Assembly: GCA_964470195.1 (NCBI GenBank)
Contig: CAYYBG010000031.1
Span: forward strand, 1-23,884
Length of the DNA: 23,884 nt
DNA from: RFPI01 sp964470195
GTDB taxonomy: Bacteria; Pseudomonadota; Gammaproteobacteria; Burkholderiales; Methylophilaceae
Direction of reading: 5' to 3'
The notes beneath the pieces were generated by a model that did no database searches, had not been told where the DNA came from, and worked only from the letters and a program-made list of their open reading frames with translations. The number at the start of each line of letters is the position of its first letter. The stretch's first letter is position 1. Shown here one piece after another: positions 7,455-15,785 of the stretch. The position numbers and the translations under genes were made by a program.

Positions 7455-8804
7455 CTATTTCAATTGATATTGACTCAGTTTATTCCACAGCGAGCGTTCG
7501 CTGATTTCTAATAGTTTGGCTGCTTTGCTTTTATTTCCTGCGGTAATTTTGAGTGCTTCGCTGATTTTCTGTATTTCGATTTTTTCTACTGCTTGGGGGA
7601 TGGATAACTGATTGCTCACTTCGTTAGTATGAATGTTTTGTGACTTACTTTGAGGTTGTTGAATATCCATGGGTAAGTCAGTCAGCTGTATCACTTTATT
7701 CTGACAAAGGATACTGGCGCGTTCCAGCACATTTTCTAGCTCTCTTACATTGCCTGGCCAAGCGTAGCTTTGCAGTGCCAAGAGAGCTGGGGCTTCGATG
7801 CTGCATGCGCGTTTTTGCAGGAAATATTGGGTTAGTAAAGGCACGTCTTCAAGACGCTGCCGTAGGGCGGGGACTTCAAGTTGAATCACATTCAGTCGGT
7901 AGTATAAGTCTTCTCTTAAACTGCCTTGCTTGACTGCCTCCAAGGGATTGCGGTTGGTTGCAGCGATGATGCGTATATCTAATTCAATAGGCTTGTTACT
8001 GCCTACTTTTTCTATGCGATTTTCTTGCAAAGCGCGCAGCAACTTGGCTTGCAAGGGCAGGGGCATCTCAGTGATTTCATCAAGAAAAATAGTCCCTTCA
8101 TTGGCTAATTCAAATTTACCTATGCGATCTTTAATGGCTCCAGTAAAAGCGCCTTTTTCATGTCCAAACAGCTCAGATTCTAGAATATCAGCCGGAATTG
8201 CTGCGCAGTTAATGGCGACAAATAGACCCTGTTTTCTGTCCGAATTTTCGTGTATCGCTTTAGCCACGATTTCTTTGCCGGTGCCCGTTTCTCCGGAAAT
8301 CAACACAGTGACTTTTTCTTTCGCCACAGTATTAATCATCTGTTTAATTTGCTGCATCGCTATTGATTGACCGATTAATTGGCTATCGCCCTCTATAGTC
8401 GATTTTAGAAAGTCATTTTCTTGTTGCAAACGCGCCACAGACAGCGCTTTATCAATAGCAATTTCAATGGTCTCTAAATCAAAAGGTCGCAAGATATAAT
8501 CTGCTGCCCCTAGCTTCATGGCTTCAACAGCAGATTGAATTTCACCATGTGCGGTGACGATAATCACAGGGATTTGTATGCCGGATTCACGCATATTTTT
8601 TAGCAGACTAATGCCATCCATTTCCGGCATATGCAAATCGCTAATCACAATATCTGCGCCATCTGTTTTCAATATATTTAATGCTTCCTTGCCATTGCTA
8701 GCAATGACTGGCCTATAGCCAGCTTGGCGCAAGGTAATCTCTATCAAGCGACGCATATTGGGTTCGTCGTCAACTGCAAGAACGCGCTTATTCTGTTTGA
8801 TCAT
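7455..8804 (-). CDS. NtrC-family sigma-54-dependent response regulator
   Basis: A 449-residue cytoplasmic activator. The receiver domain (about 5-120) has acidic pair D12-D13 and phospho-acceptor D56 (DIVISDLHMPEMDG). The AAA+ ATPase (about 142-370) has Walker A GETGTGKE (171-178), the sigma-54-contacting GAFTGA loop (218-223), Walker B GTIFLDEI (237-244) and LREDLYYRLNV near the arginine finger. A Fis-type helix-turn-helix lies at about 422-447 (GNKSKAAKLLEISERSLWNKL). One oddity: the conserved receiver lysine of the KP motif is arginine (ILRPFD, R106). The ATG overlaps the 3' end of the kinase gene by 17 bp, so the two form a pair. Likely targets are sigma-54 promoters such as the one at 12107-12121. 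That link is inference. Confidence 0.95.
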   Translation of the reverse strand: MIKQNKRVLAVDDEPNMRRLIEITLRQAGYRPVIASNGKEALNILKTDGADIVISDLHMPEMDGISLLKNMRESGIQIPVIIVTAHGEIQSAVEAMKLGAADYILRPFDLETIEIAIDKALSVARLQQENDFLKSTIEGDSQLIGQSIAMQQIKQMINTVAKEKVTVLISGETGTGKEIVAKAIHENSDRKQGLFVAINCAAIPADILESELFGHEKGAFTGAIKDRIGKFELANEGTIFLDEITEMPLPLQAKLLRALQENRIEKVGSNKPIELDIRIIAATNRNPLEAVKQGSLREDLYYRLNVIQLEVPALRQRLEDVPLLTQYFLQKRACSIEAPALLALQSYAWPGNVRELENVLERASILCQNKVIQLTDLPMDIQQPQSKSQNIHTNEVSNQLSIPQAVEKIEIQKISEALKITAGNKSKAAKLLEISERSLWNKLSQYQLK

Positions 8805-10437
8805 CGTTGCTCTTCTCTAGCGGTAATTGAATAGTAAAAAGGGCACCGCCATACTTGCTGGTACCAGCTTGAATGGTGCCTTGATGGGCTTGAATAATTT
8901 TTTTCACTACGGCTAATCCCAAACCTATGCCACCTTTTCTTTGGCTGAAAAATGGGTCAAAAATCTGCTCACGATAAGCCTCTGGAATCCCTGGACCATT
9001 ATCACCAATTTCAATGTTGGCATACTGTTGCCCGCTAGTAATCCGTATATAAATTTTCCCATCGCTAGTCATCACTTGTATGGCATTGATTAATAAATTC
9101 AATATTACTTGGGTAATTTGTTCTGCATCAATTTGCGCAAATACAGGCTGTTGCGATAATAGCTGAATATCTGCCTGATGATTTTTTGTTTGTAGCATAG
9201 CGATGATTTTTTTGCATAGCGCCAGCAAATCATGGCGGGCTATTTCTTGCGGTCTGTTTCTGCCAGCATCAAGCAATGTATCTATTAGCTTATTCATACG
9301 CTCGGTTTCTGACAGAATAAAGCCACACACCTCTTTGGCTTCATCACTTAAATTTTTCTCACGCATTAAGATTTGCGCAGATGAACGCAAGATACCTAGC
9401 GGTGTTCTGACCTCGTGCGACATGGCTGAAGCTAGTTCACCCACCACAGCTAATTTAGCCGCTTTGGTCAAATTATCTTGCGACTGTTGTAAGTCTAAAA
9501 TCATTTGGTCAAATGCCTCGGCCAGCTGTTTAAGCTCCATAGGCCCGGTAGGCTCGAGTTTTTTGTAGGGTTTGCTCAAGTTAAAGTGACGGGTAAATTG
9601 ATATAGCTTGCGTATTGGTTTGGAAAGGTTGTTGGCTAGAGCGAAAGCACTGAGCACCACAATCACAATCAGCAGCGCTAAAAACCACAGAAAGATTGAG
9701 CCTAGTTTGCGTATTGATTCAAAGGCATTCGATTTCGGTTGTGTGACAGCTACTTTCCATTGAAAAGGAATTTCGCGTAGCACACTGGTCGATAAGCTTT
9801 GCGCGGAGATAGCATCTGTTTGTTGATAAATATTCCAATGATTGCTGGCTGCAATCAATTGATTTTGCTCATTAAAAAGTGCAGCTGAACGATTGTTTTG
9901 GGTTGATCGATCAAGCAAATTAACTATCTGCTGCCAATCAAATACGGCATATAAATGTCCGGATAATTGTTTGGTGATGGGGTCAACGATATCAGCAGAA
10001 AAAACATACTGTTGTTGCGCTAGCTGTTGTTGTAAAGACAAACTGGGGAAAGTTTTTCCTAATCGAGCAACATCGCTGGAGGCAATGATTTGATGTTGTA
10101 AATTCACCGCATCAATTTCCACATACACGCCACGATAGCTATTTTTTAAATCGCTAAGAAAGCGCGATAGACGTTTGTCTATATCACCCAATCTTAATTC
10201 GTGCATGATTTCTAATTGGCTCCACGAATGAATATTTCTTGAGCGCTCAAACATCATTCTGTCAATTTCAGCCATGATGGTATTGGCTTTTACTTGGATA
10301 TCTAGGCTGATTTCGGATTCCAGAATCTGTTTAGATTCGACAAATGCGATGCTGGTAAAAATTGATAAAGGCAGAACGCTGGCGATTATTAATACGATGG
10401 TGAGTAGCCGCCTGATAGAGATATTGTTGAAATACAT
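8788..10437 (-). CDS. Membrane sensor histidine kinase (NtrB/PgtB-like), partner of the adjacent regulator
   Basis: A 549-residue inner-membrane kinase. TM1 is at about 10-32 and TM2 at about 247-269 (IFLWFLALLIVIVVLSAFAL). They enclose a periplasmic sensor of about 215 residues, of the extracellular Cache/PAS-like size, whose ligand is unknown. A HAMP region (about 270-320) precedes the dimerisation domain with phospho-acceptor H341 (ASAMSHEVRTPLG). The ATPase domain has an N-box (NLLINAIQVM, about 447-456), DNGPGIP (479-485), FDPFFSQRKGG (493-503) and GIGLGLAVVKK. It is transcribed first, with the regulator overlapping its end. I see no convincing Shine-Dalgarno before the ATG. It is divergent from the beta-barrel/PstS-like pair, whose product might supply the sensed ligand. 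Confidence 0.94.
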   Translation of the reverse strand: MYFNNISIRRLLTIVLIIASVLPLSIFTSIAFVESKQILESEISLDIQVKANTIMAEIDRMMFERSRNIHSWSQLEIMHELRLGDIDKRLSRFLSDLKNSYRGVYVEIDAVNLQHQIIASSDVARLGKTFPSLSLQQQLAQQQYVFSADIVDPITKQLSGHLYAVFDWQQIVNLLDRSTQNNRSAALFNEQNQLIAASNHWNIYQQTDAISAQSLSTSVLREIPFQWKVAVTQPKSNAFESIRKLGSIFLWFLALLIVIVVLSAFALANNLSKPIRKLYQFTRHFNLSKPYKKLEPTGPMELKQLAEAFDQMILDLQQSQDNLTKAAKLAVVGELASAMSHEVRTPLGILRSSAQILMREKNLSDEAKEVCGFILSETERMNKLIDTLLDAGRNRPQEIARHDLLALCKKIIAMLQTKNHQADIQLLSQQPVFAQIDAEQITQVILNLLINAIQVMTSDGKIYIRITSGQQYANIEIGDNGPGIPEAYREQIFDPFFSQRKGGIGLGLAVVKKIIQAHQGTIQAGTSKYGGALFTIQLPLEKSNDDQTE

Positions 10438-10455
10438 GAAAGGATTGATTAGTCG

Positions 10456-10482
10456 TTTGATTAAAAATCTGTCATGTATAAT
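10456..10482 (+). promoter_or_regulatory. Possible sigma-70 promoter of the beta-barrel gene
   Basis: A perfect -10 hexamer TATAAT at 10477-10482 lies 41 bp before the ATG at 10524. The -35 is poor (TTTGAT at 10456-10461, 15-bp spacing). The 86-bp gap to the divergent kinase gene contains no GG-N10-GC sigma-54 signature. Confidence 0.4.
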
Positions 10483-10523
10483 CCGCCTGCATCACTTCCT
10501 GTGAATACAGAATCGTCTCGAAT

Positions 10524-11513
10524 ATGACCTCTAAAATTTTGCATATCCTTCGCAGTTTACTCGTCGCGCTAGTTGCCTGCAACCAAGTCTATGCGGCAGA
10601 TTTAAATTTGCCATATGGGATAGATTTGGGTGGTTACACCACCGTTAGAGCACAACAAAATCGTCATGGTAAGGCTTCAGCGGGCTGGGATGAATTAAGT
10701 TTTATCCTGCAATGGGATAACCAAGATAGGCTCAAATTATTTGCCGAAATCGAGTTGGAACAGCCAATTAAGTGGTCTGAAGGATCAGCGCTTAAAACTA
10801 CAGACTCGTATATTGATGTTGAGCGTATGTATGCAGATTATCAATTCAGCAATCAACTCAATGTGCGCGCTGGACGCTATCTAACGCCGATTGGTCGCTG
10901 GAATCAATTGCATGCTTCCCCGCTTGTTTGGACTACTACCCGACCAGTAGCCACCTCGCAATTATTTCCGACGGCATTAAATGGCTTGATGCTGCATGGC
11001 GTGCAGCCGTTCGAAGAAGCCGCTTTGGAATATGCCTTATTTGCCGAGCTGGTTAAGGACCAAAAAGATGATTTCTATGAACGTATTTTCCGTAATGCGC
11101 GCGGTGCAAGGGTTAAATATGCAGGTATGGCGGATATCGGTATTACCTATATGGAATTTGATGAAAAAGAAGATATCCATCGTGACTTTAGAATGCTTAG
11201 TGTGGATTTCTATAAATCCTATCAAGGCTGGGAGTTCAGTGGCGAAGCGTTTTTCCGTAAACAGCGCGGCACTCAAGAAAGCTCTGGTGGCGCTTATCTG
11301 CAAGCCGTTGCGCCTTTAGGGTCAGACTGGTATTTGGTTGGCAGATTAGAAACATTTAATCAATCTGATGCAAAAACAGTTGAGAGAAATATAGTCGGAC
11401 TAACTTGGCGCTTTAAGCCAAATCAATTATTCAAAATTGAATATGCGACAGGGCATCAGCAAGATCCCTTCATGCCGACAGGCTTATTGACTTCGATAGC
11501 GATTTTATTCTGA
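10524..11513 (+). CDS. Putative outer-membrane beta-barrel (porin-like) protein
   Basis: A 329-residue exported protein. The signal peptide is residues 1-24 (cleavage at VYA-AD). The mature part is made of alternating amphipathic strands with frequent aromatic girdles (RLKLFAEIELEQPIKW, MYADYQFSNQLNVRAGRYLTP, YLVGRLETFNQ, NIVGLTWRFKP) and ends in Phe (SIAILF), the barrel-assembly signal. The segment LNVRAGRYLTPIGRWNQLH resembles strands of phosphate-selective/OprO-P-like or other specific porins, but I cannot name the family. The stop codon (TGA, 11511-11513) overlaps the ATG of the PstS-like gene by 1 bp (ATGA-type coupling), so they are an operon. It is divergent from the kinase gene, which suggests joint function in uptake or sensing. 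Confidence 0.75.
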   Translation: MTSKILHILRSLLVALVACNQVYAADLNLPYGIDLGGYTTVRAQQNRHGKASAGWDELSFILQWDNQDRLKLFAEIELEQPIKWSEGSALKTTDSYIDVERMYADYQFSNQLNVRAGRYLTPIGRWNQLHASPLVWTTTRPVATSQLFPTALNGLMLHGVQPFEEAALEYALFAELVKDQKDDFYERIFRNARGARVKYAGMADIGITYMEFDEKEDIHRDFRMLSVDFYKSYQGWEFSGEAFFRKQRGTQESSGGAYLQAVAPLGSDWYLVGRLETFNQSDAKTVERNIVGLTWRFKPNQLFKIEYATGHQQDPFMPTGLLTSIAILF

Positions 11514-11983
11514 TGCGCTTAGTATTGATTTTATACATTGCGTTTTTGAGCTGTCTGCCGGTCAGTGCAGCCGAACCACAGTTGCTGGCTGTGGTGGTGG
11601 CAAAAGATATTGCCATAAAAAACTTTAATCAGCGTGAGCTGATGTTGGTTTTTAAAAAGAAACTCACCCTTTGGGAAAATGGCCAGCGTATTCAAGCAGT
11701 GAATTTGCCACCCGAACACCCAGCGCGTAAACAGTTCTCTATGGCGGTGCTTAAAAGCTTGCCCGAGGCCCAATCCAGCTACTGGAATGATATGTACTAT
11801 CATGGTATCTCGCCACCGCATGTGCTTTCCTCCCCCGAGGCAGTGCTGAAATTTGTTGCTGAAACCAAAGGCGCGATAGGCTATGTCCCTGCGTGTATGG
11901 TAGATGAGAAGGTGCAAGCAATTATTTGGATTGATGAAAATTTATCCTTATTTATCAATAGACCTGAGTTACTTTGTCATTAG
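11513..11983 (+). CDS. Small PstS-like periplasmic phosphate/anion-binding-type protein
   Basis: A 156-residue exported protein. The signal peptide is residues 1-19 (LSCLPVSA-AEP). The mature part resembles short stand-alone PBP-like proteins annotated as phosphate ABC transporter substrate-binding: LAVVVAKDIAIKNFNQRELMLVFKKKLTLWENGQRI, then a middle helix block with YWNDMYYHG, and VLKFVAETKGAIGYVPACM (the G-A-I-G-Y motif). It is much shorter than PstS (about 320 residues) and has no transporter partners here, so binding or sensing is more likely than ABC import. Translation is coupled to the beta-barrel gene. It may present a ligand to the divergent kinase. That is inference. Confidence 0.68.
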   Translation: MRLVLILYIAFLSCLPVSAAEPQLLAVVVAKDIAIKNFNQRELMLVFKKKLTLWENGQRIQAVNLPPEHPARKQFSMAVLKSLPEAQSSYWNDMYYHGISPPHVLSSPEAVLKFVAETKGAIGYVPACMVDEKVQAIIWIDENLSLFINRPELLCH

Positions 11984-11997
11984 CCAAGGTTGATAAC

Positions 11998-12034
11998 TGC
12001 AAAATTTGCATGATTGTGAATAATTTGCATGATT
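11998..12034. promoter_or_regulatory. Candidate enhancer sites: 12-bp direct repeats plus a palindrome upstream of the sigma-54 promoter
   Basis: ATTTGCATGATT occurs at 12004-12015 and again, identically, at 12023-12034, 19 bp apart (about two helical turns). The first copy overlaps the perfect odd palindrome TGCAAAATTTGCA (11998-12010). They lie about 100-135 bp before the predicted transcription start, the usual place for binding sites of NtrC-type activators. Confidence 0.6.
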
Positions 12035-12106
12035 TGCGGCATTAGAAAATCCCAAGAATAAAATATAAGTAACTGATTATAAATAATAAAATTTAAAATA
12101 TAAAGT

Positions 12107-12121
12107 TGGCACATGGCTTGC
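12107..12121 (+). promoter_or_regulatory. Sigma-54 (-24/-12) promoter of the hemolysin-family operon
   Basis: TGGCACATGGCTTGC matches the consensus TGGCACR-N4-TTGC, with invariant GG (12108-12109) and GC (12120-12121) exactly ten bases apart. Transcription should start near 12133, about 30 nt before the first gene. The 178-bp gap after the PstS-like gene is AT-rich otherwise. Confidence 0.85.
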
Positions 12122-12164
12122 GTTGTTAATGAGTAATCATTCATTGCATTCCTGAAGGACCATG

Positions 12165-12800
12165 ATGCTAGCTTTATTAAAAGACTCACAGAGCGCCATA
12201 GCTCGCAATATTCCGCAAAGCAATGCGGAAATTTCTTTTTCCCCAGTCGATGTTCACCCCAGCATGGTGGATATGAATAGCAAGGCTGGCGATGAACTAA
12301 AAGCATTTATTCAACAGATCTTTTTTCAGGCGCATGGGGCAAGAATCAAGTACTTCATGCCACAAGCACTTTCTTTGCGCGACAACAATCAACAGCTACT
12401 GGCAGTAGCGGGTTTGCGCAGTGCACAACAATCGCCTTTTTTCTTAGAACGCTATCTTCGCCATGCAGTAGAGCAGGAGATTGCAGCAAAAACCGGACTA
12501 GCCGTTGAACGTTCAAAAATTGTTGAAATTGGAAACTTGGCGGTGACACGCCCAGCCTATACTAAATTATTGATGGCGGCCTTGAGCGCCTATTTGTACA
12601 GTACAGATACCGAGTGGATAGTATTTAGTGCTTTACCCGTAGTCAAAAATGCCGTGGCTAAGATGGATCATCAGATGTTGGTATTGGCAGATGCCACTAT
12701 CAATGAGATTGCTGAGCAAGATCGTGCTGATTGGGGTAGTTATTATGCGCATCATCCGCAGGTGATTGCGCTCAGATTAAAACGTAATGGGGATATCTAA
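12165..12800 (+). CDS. Thermostable-hemolysin family protein (GNAT-like acyltransferase fold)
   Basis: A 211-residue cytoplasmic-looking protein (no signal peptide) matching the thermostable hemolysin family by its conserved blocks: ARIKYFMPQALSL, a PFFLERYLRHAVEQEI block (about 91-106), and IVEIGNLAVTRP (about 119-130). The family name comes from Vibrio delta-hemolysins. Its fold is grouped with GNAT acetyltransferases/acyl-homoserine-lactone-synthase-like proteins, so an acyl-transfer role is more plausible than a toxin. Two ATGs exist (12162 and 12165). AAGGA at 12155-12159 gives a 5-nt spacer to the second, which I prefer. It is the first gene of the sigma-54 operon; its stop (12798-12800) lies within or just before the start region of the ligase gene. 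Activity here is unknown. Confidence 0.85.
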   Translation: MLALLKDSQSAIARNIPQSNAEISFSPVDVHPSMVDMNSKAGDELKAFIQQIFFQAHGARIKYFMPQALSLRDNNQQLLAVAGLRSAQQSPFFLERYLRHAVEQEIAAKTGLAVERSKIVEIGNLAVTRPAYTKLLMAALSAYLYSTDTEWIVFSALPVVKNAVAKMDHQMLVLADATINEIAEQDRADWGSYYAHHPQVIALRLKRNGDI

Positions 12801-14328
12801 TTTGATGGCCAGTCATTCCGATATCGTTCAGCATATCGCCAACCATTTAGCGCAGCATGGAGCAAAACAAGCATTAGCCAATCAACAAGTCAGCCTGACC
12901 TACCAGCAACTATTTGAGCAAATACAACAATGCGCAGGCTTATTCCAAGATAGTCGATTGGTAGTCGCTGTGGCTATGGATAATTGCCCTGCTTGGGCGG
13001 TATTGGACTTAACCTTGTTGTCAGTCAATGTGGTGCATGTGCCCTTGCCCTTGTTTTTTTCGGCGCAACAAATTGTCCATGCGCTTCAAGATGCCGGAGT
13101 AAATTTGCTGATTACCGATCATCCTGATCGCTATCGTATGCTGCTAGAACAGGCCAATATGGCCATTCAAGAAACCCAAAGTGTGCATTTACTAGGCACG
13201 GATTTGCAGTTATTCACTATTGCAAATTACGCAAGCCGCCAGTTTCCTGAACATACCATCAAAATTACTTATACCTCTGGCACTACAGGCGCACCTAAAG
13301 GGGTTTGCTTAAGTGAACACGCAATCTATCAAGTGGCTACATCGTTGTTGCAACGCACGCAAGCGTTTAGCCAAGATAGACATCTTTGTCTGTTGCCGTT
13401 ATCAACCCTATTAGAAAATTTGGCGGGCTTGTATGTGCCATTAATGGCGGCTGGTAGCTGTTTTTTGCCTTCATTGAGTGAAGTTGGTCTATTCGGTTCT
13501 AGTGGGTTAGATGTGGCGAAAATGCTGCAGTCACTCAAACACTATCAAGCTACCACCTGTATTACTACCCCAGAATTGTTATTGGCGATCGTCAGCAAGT
13601 GCGAAGCTGATAGTGAAACTTTGCCTAGTTTAAGATTGATGGCGGTGGGTGGCGCCTCGGTGTCGCCTAGTTTGTTGCAACGCGCTAAGGCGCTGCATTT
13701 GCCCGTTTTTGAAGGTTATGGCTTATCTGAGTGCGCCTCTGTGGTAGCGGTAAACGGACCAGATTGTCATCGATTAGGTAGTGTGGGAAAGCCATTAGCC
13801 CATGTCAAAGTTAGCATTGCGCAAGATGGTGAAATTCTTGTGGCAGGTAATCCTCTATTGGCCTATGTCGGCAGTAGCGAGCCCTTTGCCGAATCAGCCT
13901 ATGCCACGGGGGATATAGGCTATTTTGATGAAGATGGATTTTTATATATTCATGGCAGAAAAAAGAATATTTTAATCACTTCATTTGGTCGCAATATTTC
14001 CCCTGAGTGGGTGGAACGCGAGTTAACCCAGTTTCCTGCTATCGCACAAGCCTGTTTATTTGGCGATGCCAGACCATTTAATGTTGCAGTCATCGTCCCT
14101 GCTGCTAAGACATCGCCGCAACAGATCGTACAAGCTATACAGCAATGCAATCAGAAATTACCCGATTACGCCAGAGTAAAGCAATTTGTCATGGCCCAAG
14201 CTGCTTTTACCCCACAAAACGGTTTATTAACCGGCAATGGTCGCTTAAAGCGTGAGTCGATATTTAAGCAATATCAGCACATGATTGAATCAGTTTATAA
14301 GGAAGCCCGAGATGTCGTTTTACAATAG
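12787..14328 (+). CDS. AMP-forming acyl-CoA/acyl-acid ligase (ANL superfamily)
   Basis: About 513 residues (507 if the ATG at 12805 is used; that start has GGGG upstream, while 12787 has no visible ribosome site and overlaps the previous gene by 14 bp). ANL motifs are intact: P-loop TYTSGTTGAPKG (161-172), GYGLSE (310-315), YATGDIGYFDEDGF with ATP-binding D376, hinge GRKKN (390-394) and a C-terminal GNGRLKRES with the probable catalytic Lys488. The enzyme should adenylate a carboxylic acid, then load CoA or hand the acyl group to a neighbour. The C-terminal LTGNGRLKR resembles long-chain acyl ligases, so a fatty acid is a reasonable guess. There is no carrier-protein domain. Its stop overlaps the next gene by 17 bp. 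Confidence 0.92.
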   Translation: MGISNLMASHSDIVQHIANHLAQHGAKQALANQQVSLTYQQLFEQIQQCAGLFQDSRLVVAVAMDNCPAWAVLDLTLLSVNVVHVPLPLFFSAQQIVHALQDAGVNLLITDHPDRYRMLLEQANMAIQETQSVHLLGTDLQLFTIANYASRQFPEHTIKITYTSGTTGAPKGVCLSEHAIYQVATSLLQRTQAFSQDRHLCLLPLSTLLENLAGLYVPLMAAGSCFLPSLSEVGLFGSSGLDVAKMLQSLKHYQATTCITTPELLLAIVSKCEADSETLPSLRLMAVGGASVSPSLLQRAKALHLPVFEGYGLSECASVVAVNGPDCHRLGSVGKPLAHVKVSIAQDGEILVAGNPLLAYVGSSEPFAESAYATGDIGYFDEDGFLYIHGRKKNILITSFGRNISPEWVERELTQFPAIAQACLFGDARPFNVAVIVPAAKTSPQQIVQAIQQCNQKLPDYARVKQFVMAQAAFTPQNGLLTGNGRLKRESIFKQYQHMIESVYKEARDVVLQ

Positions 14329-14989
14329 ATTATTAAAAGAAACAGAGCAGCAAAGAAACCAATTACTCTCCTTGCCTTTAATGGGCTTGGCAGCCGCCGG
14401 AAAGATTCCGCTTGAGGCCTATGTGGGCTTTCTGAGCGAGGCTTATCATCATGTCAAACATACCACGCCATTATTGATGAATTGTGGTGCAAGATTACCA
14501 GCACACTATGAGTGGTTAAGAGAAGCGATAGGGGAATATATCGAAGAGGAAATGGGGCATCAAGAATGGATACTCAACGATATTCAAGCCTGCGGTTTTG
14601 ATGCTGAACTGGTCAGAAATGGTCAAGCCAAACCGCCTGCTGAACTAATGGTGGCTTATGCCTATGACATGATTAATCGCATTAATCCCTTAGGCTTTTT
14701 TGGCATGGTGTTGGTGTTAGAAGGAACTAGCGTGAGTGTGGCTTCAGTGGCAGCAGACGCTATCAGAGCAAATTTGGCTTTGGATAAAAAAGCATTTAGC
14801 TATCTGTATTCACATGGAGCACTAGATGTTGGGCATACCGATTTTTATGCCGAGTTGATGAATAAAATTGAGCATCCCGAAGACCAAGCCATCATTATTC
14901 ATGCGGCCAAAATGTTCTATCAGTTATATGGCAATATTTTTACAGAGTTGCATCAGCGCTTTTTTGCACAGGAGTCGCTATGCAACTAA
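14312..14989 (+). CDS. Heme-oxygenase-like diiron oxidase (iron-containing redox enzyme, TenA/PqqC/UndA superfamily)
   Basis: A 225-residue all-helical protein. I chose the ATG at 14312 because AAGGA lies 8 nt upstream; an in-frame TTG at 14285 is less likely. Candidate metal ligands of the HDO pattern are present: EAYHHVKH (E43, H47, H50), EEEMGHQEW (E80, H83), VLEGTS (E137) and SHGALDVGHTDFY (H168, D172, H175). Known relatives use a labile diiron centre and O2 for N-oxidation, or for fragmenting or decarboxylating fatty and amino acids (UndA, SznF-type). Others, such as TenA and PqqC, are cofactor-free or thiaminases, but the E/H/D set favours the metal type. It is inside a ligase/SDR operon with overlaps on both sides, so its substrate is probably the activated acid. 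The exact reaction is unknown. Confidence 0.85.
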   Translation: MSFYNRLLKETEQQRNQLLSLPLMGLAAAGKIPLEAYVGFLSEAYHHVKHTTPLLMNCGARLPAHYEWLREAIGEYIEEEMGHQEWILNDIQACGFDAELVRNGQAKPPAELMVAYAYDMINRINPLGFFGMVLVLEGTSVSVASVAADAIRANLALDKKAFSYLYSHGALDVGHTDFYAELMNKIEHPEDQAIIIHAAKMFYQLYGNIFTELHQRFFAQESLCN

Positions 14990-15783
14990 ACGGTAAAAAA
15001 GTATTAATCACCGGTGCGGCTGGTGGAATCGGCCAACATCTAGCAAGTTTGATTGCGCAGCAGGGGGCAACAGTAACTTTGCTTGATCGTCGTGCAGAGC
15101 CGTTGGATGAATTAGTAAAGACTATCCAAACGCAAGGGGGAAGGGCTTATACCATGGTTTGCGACCTTGCTCAGCCTGCATTATTAAATCAGGTGATTGA
15201 GCAGGCAATCCATATCATGGGGGGCTTAGATATATTGATTAATAATGCGGGTGTGCTTGATTTCACCGAATTTGAGGCACAGTCAGCGGATAGAATTTCT
15301 TTCACTATGCAGGTCAATTGTATTGCCCCTATGCAGTTAATTCGTCAGGCCATTCCGTTTTTCAAAGCGCAATATTCAGGGGCAATCGTCAATATAGGTT
15401 CGGTGCTGGGTACGATTGCCTTGCCTCATCATGCTAGCTATAGCGCGAGTAAATTCGCGCTTAGAGGCCTATCCGAAGCGTTGCGTCGAGAGTTGGTGGA
15501 TTTTCCTATCGAGGTGATTTATGTGGCACCAAGAACCACAGGAACAGCGTTAAATAGCGCAGATGCGGTTGCCTTGATGCTTGCGCAGGGGAATAAAATT
15601 GATAGCCCCAGCCAAGTTGCCGAAACAATTGTGCGTGCCATTATCGCTGGTCGTAAAGAAACCATTATCGGTCAGCCAGAAGGCTTTTTTAGCAAAATTA
15701 ATGCCTTATTGCCTAGATTGGTGGATAAAGCATTGGTTAAACAAACCTTAGCAGCAAGAAAATTATTCAGTAAAGGAAAATAA
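14980..15783 (+). CDS. Short-chain dehydrogenase/reductase (SDR)
   Basis: A 267-residue classical SDR with every hallmark: TGAAGGIG (11-18), an acidic residue ending beta-2 (D36, favouring NAD(H)), NNAG (88-91), catalytic S141 (NIGSVLG), and Y154-x3-K158 (HASYSASKFALRG). The C-terminal part is basic. AGGAG lies 5 nt before the ATG, and the start overlaps the diiron oxidase stop by 10 bp. In this operon it would reduce or oxidise a carbonyl/alcohol on the pathway intermediate; fatty acyl or ketone substrates are plausible but not demonstrable from sequence. Confidence 0.92.
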   Translation: MQLNGKKVLITGAAGGIGQHLASLIAQQGATVTLLDRRAEPLDELVKTIQTQGGRAYTMVCDLAQPALLNQVIEQAIHIMGGLDILINNAGVLDFTEFEAQSADRISFTMQVNCIAPMQLIRQAIPFFKAQYSGAIVNIGSVLGTIALPHHASYSASKFALRGLSEALRRELVDFPIEVIYVAPRTTGTALNSADAVALMLAQGNKIDSPSQVAETIVRAIIAGRKETIIGQPEGFFSKINALLPRLVDKALVKQTLAARKLFSKGK

Positions 15784-15785
15784 TC

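Noticed and set aside
7930..8370. 146-codon plus-strand frame opposite the response regulator
   Set aside because: It is a shadow of the AAA+ domain coding sequence. The minus-strand frame has all catalytic motifs intact.
11980..12306. 108-codon minus-strand frame over the sigma-54 promoter region
   Set aside because: It runs across the promoter and the hemolysin-family gene in antisense, and its translation has no recognisable features.
12165..12800. Treating the hemolysin-family protein as a secreted toxin
   Set aside because: No signal peptide or secretion genes, GNAT-like family assignment, and co-operon with biosynthetic enzymes. Hemolysis is a legacy family name.
14312..14989. Calling the heme-oxygenase-like protein PqqC, given pqqA in the same window
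   Set aside because: The fold is shared, but the E/H/D metal-ligand pattern and the ligase/SDR operon fit a diiron oxidase. PqqC is cofactor-free and normally sits in pqqABCDE.
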